Below, piece after piece: positions 27,807 through 36,785 of a DNA stretch of 64,000 nt (position 1 is the stretch's first letter; each line of letters starts with the position of its first letter). Made by a program: the position numbers and the translations under genes. Source of the stretch: Pseudomonas cedrina subsp. cedrina (GTDB taxonomy: Bacteria > Pseudomonadota > Gammaproteobacteria > Pseudomonadales > Pseudomonadaceae); NCBI RefSeq assembly GCF_001983175.1, contig NZ_MNPW01000012.1:1-64000 (forward strand), written 5' to 3'. A model generated the notes under the pieces. It saw only the letters and a list, made by a program, of their open reading frames with translations. It had not been told where the DNA came from and made no database searches.

Positions 27807-28200
27807 GGCAGGCTCAAGCAGTCGGCGCCACCGTCGTGGATGGCAGATTATTTTTAGTTGTCGTACAACGTTGCGAGGGTTTTGTAGCGCGTTTTAAGCG
27901 AAGGGGCAAGGGAGGACTTTCTGGAAGACGCATAAGACTTTGAATTAATTCGGTTCGTCTAGGCCGTTCCGACGGGGTGAGTAGATAGATTAAAGCTGCC
28001 CATATTGTAGAGATCGTACGACTTGGCGAAGGCATTTCTCCTTCATAGCATGGGGCAATTCGACGACCCCAGTTTCGGCTACCGTAATATTTTTGCTCGA
28101 CTATGCTTTGCACGTTAAAGGAGCTATTTGACCATCGGACGGCCTCAATATGCAGCATGGCATGCCGATAGACTTGATATGACCCAAGAGGCGGCGTTCC

Positions 28201-29514
28201 ATGTTCAATACCAAAATCAAGAACCAGCTCCAGTCCCAGTCAGCCGAGCTGTCGCAACTGCGCCAACTGCGCGATGGCCTGGACCGTGAGATGCTCATGC
28301 TGAGTATCGATTCGGCGTTCAGAATCATTGCCTGCAACGACAATTTTGCCAACGCCTTGGGCTATACGCAGGATCAACTCCTGGGGCGTGCCCTGGACCA
28401 GATTGTTCCGCAATACGTGTCCAAGCTGCCGTGCTTTCATAACTTTCGCGCTGCGGTTGCCGCAGGCAAGTCGATCAGTGACGACTACAGGTACCTGCAT
28501 GCCGACGGTTCCTTGGTGTGGCTGCACGCCCATTGGCGACCCATAACGGATGCGACCGGCACGTTGAGCCATGTCACCTGCTATGCGACGAATATCACCT
28601 CCCGCGTGGAGAAAGCATCGGAAAATGCCTCCTTCATCGACGCACTGCTGCGTTCGACGGCGGTGATCGAGTTCGATCTTTCCGGGCATGTCCTCAAGGC
28701 CAATGACCAGTTCCTGCGAGCGATGGGCTACAGCCTGGAGCAAGCCAAAGGCAGTCACCACCGGATCTTCTGCAAGCCAGAGGAAACGTCGTCGCAGCAA
28801 TACAAGGATTTCTGGGCAACCTTGAACAGAGGTGAATTTGTCGCCGGCCGATTCGAACGCGTTGACAGCCGCGGCCAGACCGTATGGCTGGAAGCGACGT
28901 ACAACCCGGTTTACGACACCGAAGGCAACCTGTGTAAGGTGGTCAAGTTCGCGACGGTGGTCAGCGACCAGGTGGCCCGCGAACAAGAGGTCAGCGGGGC
29001 AGCGCATACGGCGTTTGAAATATCCCAGCAGACCGATGTCACCGCCCAACGCGGCGCGGTGGTGGTCAACGACACGATGCACACCATGCGTAAAATCGCG
29101 GTGGATATGCAGGCGGCCTCCGGCGGGGTCGAAGCGCTCGGCAAGCAGTCACTGCTGATCAGCTCGATCATCCAGACGATCAGCAGTATTGCCCAGCAAA
29201 CCAACCTGTTGGCCTTGAATGCCGCGATTGAAGCGGCCCGCGCGGGCGAGCAGGGTCGAGGCTTCGCGGTGGTGGCCGATGAGGTTCGACAATTGGCCGG
29301 GCGCACCAGCACGGCGACGGAAGAAATCGCATCGGTGGTCCTGCAGAACCAGAAGCTGGTGGACGAGACCGTGGCCGAGATGGCCAACAGCAAGTCCCAG
29401 GCCGAGCAAGGCCTTGAACTGGCCACCCAGGCCGGCCAGGTCATTGTCGAAATTCAGGACGGCGCAAAGAAGGTCGTCGAAGCAGTGGGCAGGTTTGCCA
29501 CCCAGGTGGCTTAG
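28201..29514 (+). CDS. BdlA-like soluble chemoreceptor with two PAS domains
   Basis: 437-residue cytoplasmic methyl-accepting protein without membrane segments. PAS 1 spans about residues 30-135 (LMLSIDSAFRIIACNDNFAN), PAS 2 about 145-255 (VIEFDLSGHVLKANDQFLRA), then the signalling hairpin with EQGRGFAVVADEVRQLAGRT near residue 350. Two PAS domains, no membrane anchor and a ~420-440 residue length are the architecture of Pseudomonas BdlA, which links nutrient and redox cues to biofilm dispersal. The HAMP domain is absent. Orthology to BdlA is inferred from architecture only. Confidence 0.8.
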   Translation: MFNTKIKNQLQSQSAELSQLRQLRDGLDREMLMLSIDSAFRIIACNDNFANALGYTQDQLLGRALDQIVPQYVSKLPCFHNFRAAVAAGKSISDDYRYLHADGSLVWLHAHWRPITDATGTLSHVTCYATNITSRVEKASENASFIDALLRSTAVIEFDLSGHVLKANDQFLRAMGYSLEQAKGSHHRIFCKPEETSSQQYKDFWATLNRGEFVAGRFERVDSRGQTVWLEATYNPVYDTEGNLCKVVKFATVVSDQVAREQEVSGAAHTAFEISQQTDVTAQRGAVVVNDTMHTMRKIAVDMQAASGGVEALGKQSLLISSIIQTISSIAQQTNLLALNAAIEAARAGEQGRGFAVVADEVRQLAGRTSTATEEIASVVLQNQKLVDETVAEMANSKSQAEQGLELATQAGQVIVEIQDGAKKVVEAVGRFATQVA

Positions 29515-29532
29515 CCAGAGGGAGAGCCAGCC

Positions 29533-29961
29533 ATGCAAGACAGGTTCAATCTGTCGCGTTTTGTCGAGGCCCAACGCCCGGTGTTCAGTCGCGTCATGGA
29601 CGAACTGCACGCGGGGCGCAAGACGAGTCACTGGATGTGGTTCATCTTTCCACAAGTGCAGGGGCTCGGTCGTTCCGAGACGGCCCAGCGTTTTGCTATA
29701 TCCGGCGTGGCCGAGGCACGCGCCTATCTAGAACACGAGGTGCTCGGCCCAAGGCTCGAAAGCTGCGTCAACGCGGTTCTGCAACACCGCGGAACAAGTG
29801 CCAGTCAGCTGTTCGGCGCGCCGGATGACCTGAAGTTTCGCTCTTGCCTGACGTTGTTCATGAGTGTCCAGAACGAGTCCAGTGTGTACCAAACCGCACT
29901 GGATCAGTTTTTCGACGGTGAACCGGATCGCAAGACACTCTTGCTGCTTGAGGCAGGATAA
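29533..29961 (+). CDS. DUF1810 family protein
   Basis: 142-residue soluble protein that matches DUF1810 nearly end to end: FNLSRFVEAQRPVFSRVMDE, the signature KTSHWMWFIFPQVQGLG near residue 30, RFAISGVAEARAYLEHEVLG and SCLTLFMSVQNESSVY near residue 110. Biochemical role unknown; the family is annotated as conserved hypothetical, sometimes calpastatin-like. It follows the BdlA-like gene by 18 bases with GGGAGAG-type purine-rich sequence before its ATG, and may be co-transcribed with it. Confidence 0.88.
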   Translation: MQDRFNLSRFVEAQRPVFSRVMDELHAGRKTSHWMWFIFPQVQGLGRSETAQRFAISGVAEARAYLEHEVLGPRLESCVNAVLQHRGTSASQLFGAPDDLKFRSCLTLFMSVQNESSVYQTALDQFFDGEPDRKTLLLLEAG

Positions 29962-29974
29962 GCGACAGGGCGCA

Positions 29975-31471
29975 TCAAGCTTGATGAAAGTGCTTGCCCA
30001 ACGCATCCAGCCGCACTGCAATCGGCGGCAGGCGTTCGCTGCTGCGCGCCAGGGTTTCGACGTCATCGGCCGTGCTTTGGGCGATGCTCTGCACCGACTG
30101 CAACCGCCCGACAATCTCCAGGTTGGCCGAGGTCTGCTCGCGCGTAGTGGTCACGATCCGTCCATTCAGGTCGTCGATGTGCGCGATGTCATCGCCCACC
30201 GCACGCAGCATGTCCACCGCCACCTGGCTATCTTCCACGCAGCGTTCCACGCCCTGGCGGCTGTCGTGCATGGCTTCGACGGCCTCACGGCTGCCTTGCT
30301 GCAAGCCTTCAATGATGGTCTTGATTTCCTGGGTGGACACCGCCGTGCGTTGCGCCAGGCTGCGGACTTCGTCGGCGACCACGGCAAAACCACGGCCTTG
30401 CTCGCCGGCGCGGGCGGCTTCGATGGCGGCGTTGAGGGCGAGCAGGTTGGTCTGGTTGGCAATGCTGTTGATCACTTCAAGCACGCTGCCGATCTGTTCG
30501 GCTTGCGCGGCCAGGCCTTGCACGGTTGCGTGGGTGCCATTGAGGCGTGACGCCAGTTGAGTGATTTCCTGCTGGGCGCGGCCGACGCTTTCCTGGCCGC
30601 GCAGGACCTGCCGGCTGGCCTGGCCGGCGCGATCCACCGCTTGCTCGACGTGCACCGCGATATGGCCCATGGCATCTTCCATACGCTGCATCGAGCCGGT
30701 CATCTGGGTGATTTCCGCCAGTTGATGGCGTGCGCCTTTTTCCAGGGTGCCGCTGGCGCTGGCCAGCTCCTGGCCGAGTTCGCCAAGGCCCTGGGAGTCG
30801 CGGGCGACGCCATCGATCAGGTGGGTGATCTGCTGCAGGAAGTGATCGAAACGCTTGGCCAGCGACACATGCGCCTTGCCTTCGCCTTGGGCGGTTTGCG
30901 CGGTGACCTGGGAGGTGACCGCGAGCATTTTCTCAAGCATTTCCTGGCTCTCGACCGCCTCGGCCTGGCTGTGCACGGCCAGGTAGAGCAGGGCGACGGT
31001 TTCCATGACCACGTAGAACGCGTGGACGACGACCATGGCCCAGCCGCCATGGTGTTCCATCACAAACACTGGGAAGCCTTGATGTTGCAGTGCATGGAAC
31101 ACCACGTGGTGCACGGCGATAGTGGCCGCCGCGACCAGGATCGGCAGCCAGTCGCGATAAAACGTCAGCACCGCCAGCAGCGCGAAGATTCCGAAGTGCG
31201 CTTCGATCACGCCTTGGGCCTGGTTGATATGCAGCGCCGCCATGACCATCAGGCCTGCACCGAGGACGCAACGCATCACACGGGTTCCACCGATGGCGCG
31301 GTACAGCGCGGTCAGCACCACGCTGGTGCCGCCACCGACGACGACAGCTTGCATCAGCGTGTCATGCCAGAACCCCAGCCCCAAGGAGAACAGGAACATC
31401 AGCCAGATCAACGCCAGCATGATGCGGTCGGCTTTGCGGTAGTGCTCGAAAAAACGCGTGGGGGTGGGCAT
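29975..31471 (-). CDS. Chemoreceptor with six-TM, histidine-rich N-terminus
   Basis: 498-residue methyl-accepting protein. The N-terminal ~185 residues form about six membrane segments with very short loops, hence no periplasmic sensor domain. Several histidines line or cap these segments: LHINQAQGVIEAHFGIFALL, AVHHVVFHALQHQGFPVF and MEHHGGWAMVVVHAF. A cytoplasmic HAMP-less linker then leads to the signalling hairpin with EQGRGFAVVADEVRSLAQRT near residue 380. The histidine pattern suggests an integral-membrane sensor that may bind metal or haem; this is inference. Its 3' end faces the DUF1810 gene 13 bases away. Confidence 0.85.
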   Translation of the reverse strand: MPTPTRFFEHYRKADRIMLALIWLMFLFSLGLGFWHDTLMQAVVVGGGTSVVLTALYRAIGGTRVMRCVLGAGLMVMAALHINQAQGVIEAHFGIFALLAVLTFYRDWLPILVAAATIAVHHVVFHALQHQGFPVFVMEHHGGWAMVVVHAFYVVMETVALLYLAVHSQAEAVESQEMLEKMLAVTSQVTAQTAQGEGKAHVSLAKRFDHFLQQITHLIDGVARDSQGLGELGQELASASGTLEKGARHQLAEITQMTGSMQRMEDAMGHIAVHVEQAVDRAGQASRQVLRGQESVGRAQQEITQLASRLNGTHATVQGLAAQAEQIGSVLEVINSIANQTNLLALNAAIEAARAGEQGRGFAVVADEVRSLAQRTAVSTQEIKTIIEGLQQGSREAVEAMHDSRQGVERCVEDSQVAVDMLRAVGDDIAHIDDLNGRIVTTTREQTSANLEIVGRLQSVQSIAQSTADDVETLARSSERLPPIAVRLDALGKHFHQA

Positions 31472-31602
31472 TCACACTTACTCCATGGGGGCTGGCCGAA
31501 ATAAAGCGAGGGCAGGGTGGAGCGAATCGGTGTTTTTTGGTTTTTTTATTGGAATCATGGATGCCAACCGTATATCGGCATCAGGAGGCGGGACTTTAGG
31601 AG

Positions 31603-31624
31603 CGGCTACCTGGGAGGGTAGCCG
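31603..31624 (-). terminator. Hairpin after the TonB receptor gene
   Basis: CGGCTACC-N6-GGTAGCCG, an 8-base perfect stem about 20 bases beyond the TonB receptor stop on its strand. No U-tract follows on the minus strand, so it is a candidate only. Confidence 0.45.
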
Positions 31625-31643
31625 TTGATGGGTATGTACCGGC

Positions 31644-33797
31644 TCAGAAGCTGTACTTGGCCGTGACGCCAACACTGCGTGGGTTGCCGTAGGTGTCGGT
31701 GGAGCCCCAGATCGGGCTGGTAGCGACTGCCGAGTAGTAGGTGCGGTCGAAGATATTATTCACGTTCAACTGCAGGTCCAGGTGCTTGTTCACTTGGTAA
31801 CCGGCCATCACGTCCGCAACCGCGTAGCTGCCTTGTTCCAGGCGATAGGTGGTGCTGTTGGCGAGTACCACGTCGTTGTACATGCGGCTCTGCCAGTAGA
31901 CGTTGCCGCCGATGCGCAGTTTTTCCAGCGGGCCCTGGAAACGGTATGAGGTGGAGAGCTTGAACAGGCGCTCCGGGGTGTCAGTGTCGAAACGCTGGTT
32001 GTCGTTGGTCGGCTTGGTGTCCTTGATGTAGTGCGCGCGGGTATAGGTGAAGCCGCCGCCGACTTGCCAGTTTTCGGTCAGAGCGCCCTGCAGTTCGAGG
32101 TCGATACCTTGGCTACGCACCAGGCCAGACGCTTCGTAACAGGCGGTGATCGGGCAACCTACCTGGCTGTCGGGCTGGGTTGCGCGGTTTTTCTGGTCGA
32201 TCTGGAACACCGCCAGGCTGGCGTTGAGCGCGCCGTTGAAATATTCGCCCTTGATGCCGACTTCGTAGTTTTCGCCAACGATAGGCTGCAGCGGCTTGTC
32301 CGAGAAATCGCGGCTTGTCTGCGGCGTGAAAATGTCGGTGTAGCTGGCGTACACCGAGTATTGGTCGTTCAGGTCGTAGATCACCCCGGCGTAGCGCGTG
32401 AGGTTGCGGGTAACTTTGTAGTCGCCGTCGCCCTGGCGGTCATCGTAGTCGTACCAGTCCACGCGGGCACCGAGGATCACCTTGAGTGGGTCCGCCAGGT
32501 TCAGACGGGTCGTCAGGTACACGCCATCCTGGGTAGTGATGCTATGACCTTTGCCGTCACGCACGAAGTTCGGCTTCGCGCCATTGAGCGGGTAGTTGGT
32601 GTCGTAGGGGCTGAATTCCTTGGACGTAGCGTCGTAGATGCGTTTGCTGGTGCCCACCACCACTTCATGGGTGCGGCCGAACGCTTCGACCGGCCCGCTG
32701 AAGAAGGTGTCCAGGCCATACTGCTTGTCGTCCTGGTGAGACTGGTAGGCGGTACGCGCCAGGGTGGTCTGGTAGCGTGACTGGTAGGTGCCGGTGAACA
32801 CGCCGTCCAACTGTGATGAAGAACCGGCGACGTGGAGTTTCCAACCGTTGTCGAAGCGGTGCTCGATATCACCGAATACGGTGTCGATGGTCAGCTTTTT
32901 GTTTTCCCAGTCGGAGCCGGGGTTGGTGGAGCGGGGCAGGTTCAGGTGATGGCCGTCAGTGCCGAGGGGCAAGCCGCCCCAGAAAAAGTTCGTCTGGTCT
33001 TCCTGGCGCGAGAAGCCCAGGGTAGCCGTGGTGTCTTCGCTGAGGTCGGCTTCGCCGATGGCGTAGAACAGGCCGTGGTCGCTTTCTTCACCCTTGCGGA
33101 AACTGTTGGCGTCCCGGTATGAACCCACCACCCGGCCACGCAGGGTGCCGTTGTCATTCAAGGCGCTGGAGGCGTCGAATTCGCCGCGATAATCGTCCCA
33201 ACTGCCAGCGGCACCGGTGATCGACACCTGCGGCGTGGCGGTGGGGCGTTTGCGCACAAAGTTGATTGCCGCCGAAGGGTTGCCGGCGCCGGTGACCAGG
33301 CCGGTGGCGCCACGAATCACCTCCACACGGTCGAACATCGCCAAATTGGGCTGCACGCTGTTGGCGTAGCCTGAATAGGAACTGGGGATGCCGTCGAACA
33401 TCATGTTATCGATATTGAAGCCGCGCGAGCTGTACGTCTGCCGTCCGGGACCGCTGGACTGGCTGAGGAACAGGCCGGGCGTGTTCTTGACCACGTCGTT
33501 GACGCTGGTCATGGCTTGGTCGTCCATGCGTTGGCGGGTGATTACCGTAACGGCCTGGGGCGTCTCGCGCATGGTCAGGGGCAGTTTGGTGGCGGTGGCC
33601 ATCTCGCCCGTGGTGTACGACTGCGTGCCTTCGGTGGTCTGGCCGAGTTGTTCACTGCTGATCTGGGTAGCCCCCAGCTCCAGGGGGGCAGTTTTTTCAG
33701 CGTCAGCGGCAAACGCTGCGTGTGAGGTTGCAAGACAGACAGCCAGCGCCACCAAGCTGGGTGAAAAACCGTTGCCGCTACGATGTTGCACAGACAT
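31644..33797 (-). CDS. TonB-dependent siderophore receptor
   Basis: Outer-membrane receptor, 717 residues, importing a ferric siderophore with TonB energy. A signal peptide (LVALAVCLATSHAAFA-AD, cleavage near residue 31) is followed directly by the plug domain (TMRETPQAVTVITRQRMDD, VNDVVKNTPGLFLSQS, VEVIRGATGLVTGAGNPSAA), then a 22-strand-type barrel ending in RSVGVTAKYSF with terminal phenylalanine. There is no N-terminal STN signalling domain, so it should not drive a sigma regulator as FpvA does. GGGGAGAG before MSVQHRSG decides the start. A Fur-like site lies upstream. The siderophore is unknown; no biosynthetic genes adjoin. Confidence 0.9.
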   Translation of the reverse strand: MSVQHRSGNGFSPSLVALAVCLATSHAAFAADAEKTAPLELGATQISSEQLGQTTEGTQSYTTGEMATATKLPLTMRETPQAVTVITRQRMDDQAMTSVNDVVKNTPGLFLSQSSGPGRQTYSSRGFNIDNMMFDGIPSSYSGYANSVQPNLAMFDRVEVIRGATGLVTGAGNPSAAINFVRKRPTATPQVSITGAAGSWDDYRGEFDASSALNDNGTLRGRVVGSYRDANSFRKGEESDHGLFYAIGEADLSEDTTATLGFSRQEDQTNFFWGGLPLGTDGHHLNLPRSTNPGSDWENKKLTIDTVFGDIEHRFDNGWKLHVAGSSSQLDGVFTGTYQSRYQTTLARTAYQSHQDDKQYGLDTFFSGPVEAFGRTHEVVVGTSKRIYDATSKEFSPYDTNYPLNGAKPNFVRDGKGHSITTQDGVYLTTRLNLADPLKVILGARVDWYDYDDRQGDGDYKVTRNLTRYAGVIYDLNDQYSVYASYTDIFTPQTSRDFSDKPLQPIVGENYEVGIKGEYFNGALNASLAVFQIDQKNRATQPDSQVGCPITACYEASGLVRSQGIDLELQGALTENWQVGGGFTYTRAHYIKDTKPTNDNQRFDTDTPERLFKLSTSYRFQGPLEKLRIGGNVYWQSRMYNDVVLANSTTYRLEQGSYAVADVMAGYQVNKHLDLQLNVNNIFDRTYYSAVATSPIWGSTDTYGNPRSVGVTAKYSF

Positions 33798-33842
33798 GTA
33801 ATTGACTCTCCCCAAGTGCCCTCCGTGGCAAATAATAAAGGT

Positions 33843-33862
33843 GTTGATAATTATTCGCATCA
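33843..33862 (-). promoter_or_regulatory. Probable Fur box
   Basis: Read on the minus strand, TGATGCGAATAATTATCAAC lies about 50 bases before the TonB receptor start. Its GAATAATTATC core resembles the GATAATGATAATC-type Fur site. Such a site fits iron repression of a siderophore receptor. Confidence 0.55.
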
Positions 33863-33977
33863 GTCTGGCAGATTGTTTCTTTGGGAAAAAGCCTTTAGCG
33901 AGAATTAGTTAACGAATTTTTCACATTGAACAGGCTTGGCAGATCGCCATTATTGAATACGTCCAGCGCCGCGAAGG

Positions 33978-34012
33978 TGTATCGCAGCGTGCTCTTCGCC
34001 CGCTGCGATACA
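33978..34012 (-). terminator. Hairpin after the autotransporter gene
   Basis: TGTATCGCAGCG and its exact complement form a 12-base stem with an 11-base loop, starting 10 bases after the autotransporter stop codon. There is no U-tract on either strand. Confidence 0.55.
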
Positions 34013-34021
34013 AACCCATCC

Positions 34022-36535
34022 CTAGAAATCGACGCTGACTCCGAGCGTGCCCCGTGTGCCCCTGACAGCCTGGCTGTCGAGGCTCTGATTGTGACTCACT
34101 TCCCCGTAGAGGCTGACGCCTCGCGCTATCATTGCCGTCGCTCCCAGGCTTAGATCCAGCGTGGTGGATTTGCGTTGGGTATCGAAATCCTCGGCGTTGA
34201 AGGTCACCGTGCTGTTGCCACGCGGGGTATGCCAGACGTTTGCGCGAACATAAGGGCTGACGGGCAGGTCCTGGATGATGTAGTCGCCGCTGGCGCGTAC
34301 GCCTGCGCGGACGGTCAGTTGGGAATCGGCGTCATACGAAACCCTGGAAAACGGGTCATTCTGGCTATCGAGTTTCGTCTGGTTCCAGATCACTTGGAAC
34401 TGCGGCTCGATTTTCGAATTTGGAGTAATTGCACGCGGTTTGCCGACTTCCACCGAAAATGCCAGATCATTGCCCTTGGTCTTCATCTTTATACCGCGTT
34501 CCGACTCGTTGTTGCCGCTAAGTCGGGTATGCATCCCTACGACATCCACATAGGTATCATCCGGCGAGATATGGGTAACGGAAAGCCCCACACTGGTGCC
34601 GCGCAGCGTGATGTCGCCGGCGTCCCTGTCCGGCATGCCATCGACAAGGCCCTTGACCTTGCCCTTGAGTCGACTCTGCCCCACAAACACACTCAGGTGC
34701 TGGGTATTGCCGGCGTCGGTGACTCTTGAAAAAACAGGCGTGCCGACTTGATACCCGCGTATCGAGCTGTCCAGCGAAGTGCTCAAGTCACCGGCAAGAT
34801 CCTGACGACTGCTACCGCCATAAACGCGTGCCCAACCTGACGGAGCGCGCATGTCTCGCTGCCTGCCTTGTTCTCCCACGCGCTCATGAAAGGTGCCGAG
34901 GCCGTTGCGCACGAGCTGTTGAGCAGCCGGGTAGACCGTCGCCGCAAGCGAAACCTCCTGGCGAATAAAGGGCACGGGGCGAATCGTGGCTGCTGGCAAC
35001 GGGGGGCTGCTTGGCGCAGGCAGTGGGGTGACGGGCCCTTCCACGGGGGTTTCAGAGCGCAGAAACCAACTGTCCTCTGTACCAGCGCTGACACCGCCGC
35101 GATACAGGTAATAATTGCGCGGACCGGCCGCTGCGATTCCATTCAATGAAAACGCGCCGCTGCTGCTGGTCGCGCCGTTCTGTGCATCCACCACGCGGAT
35201 GCCGTCCGCGGTCGTTGCCGCCCCGGTCCCGCCCAGGTTGGTGATCTGGATGGCGGTACTTCCGCTGATCACGCCTTGGTTGACGATAAGCTTGTCGCTG
35301 GCGGAGCTGTCATTGCCCAATACCGTTTGCAGCGCAAGTACAGCGCCTTCACCGGTGTAATTGCCATTGATAAGCAAGGTATCGTTGGCGCTCGAACTGC
35401 CGGTCGTCATATTGATGACGCCGCTGTTATTGACGTCGACCAATTCGCCAGCAGTGGAAGAAGTGATTACACCCGTATCGACGAGTAACTGGCTCGTGCC
35501 ATCCAGGCTCAGAACGCCCGTGCCGGTCGCGCTGTCACCCAGCGCCAGCGTGCCGCCCAGTTTCAGATGCGAGTTGTGCAGTTGGATGGCTTCCCAATTG
35601 GAAAACAGGCCCGGATCGTCGGCCTTGGTGCTATCCAGCGTCAATGTGTCGTTGCCCAGGCCACCATCGACCAACTGAGCCGCCGCCAGTTGAGAATTGA
35701 CCAGGTTCTGCAGCAAGGCTGTGTCGTCACCCGCGCCCATCAACACGAACGAGTGAAGGTTTCCGCCCGTCCAGATGAAACTGTCGTTGCCGAAACTGAG
35801 CAGCGTCTGCCCGTTGACGTCGCCACCCTCGATGATCACTTGATCGTCACCACCACTTACACTGATATTGCCGCCCACAAACGCGTTGCCCGAGATTCGG
35901 AAGAAGTCGTTACCGAAGCCGGCAACCATGTTGCCGATGATGCGTCCTCCCGACATTAAAAAGACGTTGTCATCGAGCTTCATGTCGACGCGGCCGATGG
36001 TGCCGCCGGTCATGGTGGCCTCGTCGCCATCCTCGAAGAAGGTCAAAATGGTGCCGCCACTCATGAAAAACTTATCGCGGTTGTCGCCTTGGGCCACGGA
36101 TAAGACAGTACCGCCACTCTGGGCATAGCTGTCGATGCCGCTTGCCTGCCTGACGGCGCCTACTTGACCGCCCGATATCTGCACAACGTCCGCGCCCGAG
36201 CCCTGATCGACGGACCCGGTAACGCTGCCCAGGTTGAGGCGAAAGATATTTGCGCCGTCGCCTTGGTTGAGGTCTCCAATGATCCCCGCGCTGGGCCCAT
36301 TAATATCCACCAGGTCATTGCCGGCACCATAGGTCACGTTATCGATGACCTGGCCTGTCGCCGTGATATCAAGGGTGTTATTGCCCCCCGTGTCGGTAAA
36401 GCCCGGCGCGGTGGCGCTGTTGCAGGTGGAGGTGTCATCACCCGCAGTGTTGGTGATCGTGCAGGCCCCGTAAGAAGCCGGCGGCCACACGGCCATTACG
36501 AGCAGGTAAAACCAGGAAAGCGTGCTTACGCGCAT
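34022..36535 (-). CDS. Autotransporter outer-membrane beta-barrel protein
   Basis: Type V secreted protein, 837 residues. Signal peptide residues ~1-23 (WFYLLVMAVWPPASYG-AC). The passenger (to about 530) carries ~22-residue parallel-beta repeats of the form GxDxFxxSGGxIxG, for example DNVFLMSGGRIIGNMVAGFG and NDFFRISGNAFVGGNISVSG. A pertactin-like segment and proline-rich linker (PLPAPSSPPLPA) follow, then the autotransporter barrel (about 560-837) ending GTLGVSVDF with the terminal phenylalanine needed for outer-membrane insertion. Only one cysteine pair, near the N-terminus. Substrate or adhesion role unknown. The 250 bases before the gene hold no other gene. Confidence 0.88.
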   Translation of the reverse strand: MRVSTLSWFYLLVMAVWPPASYGACTITNTAGDDTSTCNSATAPGFTDTGGNNTLDITATGQVIDNVTYGAGNDLVDINGPSAGIIGDLNQGDGANIFRLNLGSVTGSVDQGSGADVVQISGGQVGAVRQASGIDSYAQSGGTVLSVAQGDNRDKFFMSGGTILTFFEDGDEATMTGGTIGRVDMKLDDNVFLMSGGRIIGNMVAGFGNDFFRISGNAFVGGNISVSGGDDQVIIEGGDVNGQTLLSFGNDSFIWTGGNLHSFVLMGAGDDTALLQNLVNSQLAAAQLVDGGLGNDTLTLDSTKADDPGLFSNWEAIQLHNSHLKLGGTLALGDSATGTGVLSLDGTSQLLVDTGVITSSTAGELVDVNNSGVINMTTGSSSANDTLLINGNYTGEGAVLALQTVLGNDSSASDKLIVNQGVISGSTAIQITNLGGTGAATTADGIRVVDAQNGATSSSGAFSLNGIAAAGPRNYYLYRGGVSAGTEDSWFLRSETPVEGPVTPLPAPSSPPLPAATIRPVPFIRQEVSLAATVYPAAQQLVRNGLGTFHERVGEQGRQRDMRAPSGWARVYGGSSRQDLAGDLSTSLDSSIRGYQVGTPVFSRVTDAGNTQHLSVFVGQSRLKGKVKGLVDGMPDRDAGDITLRGTSVGLSVTHISPDDTYVDVVGMHTRLSGNNESERGIKMKTKGNDLAFSVEVGKPRAITPNSKIEPQFQVIWNQTKLDSQNDPFSRVSYDADSQLTVRAGVRASGDYIIQDLPVSPYVRANVWHTPRGNSTVTFNAEDFDTQRKSTTLDLSLGATAMIARGVSLYGEVSHNQSLDSQAVRGTRGTLGVSVDF

Positions 36536-36785
36536 GATCCGTCCTCATGTGAAGGAGCATTGCCCCGGCACCTGCAAAGGCAGGCGCGGACCAAACCATG
36601 ACAACGTGACGCGCGATACGGATCAGGGGACAGCGGGTTACCCGTTTCTGAAAACACCGGCCAATGCAAAGGGTTGGCATGGCTTTCTCGACTGCACCTG
36701 AATCCGTGCAGTACTTTTTCCACCATAGCCAGCCGTTGCCCAGACCGCTACTGTCAGAAATAACAGGTACAAAACGAGTCTGGTT

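Noticed and set aside
27814..28158. 114-codon minus-strand frame between the EamA and BdlA-like genes
   Set aside because: No ribosome site, no family, serine/arginine-rich shadow composition.
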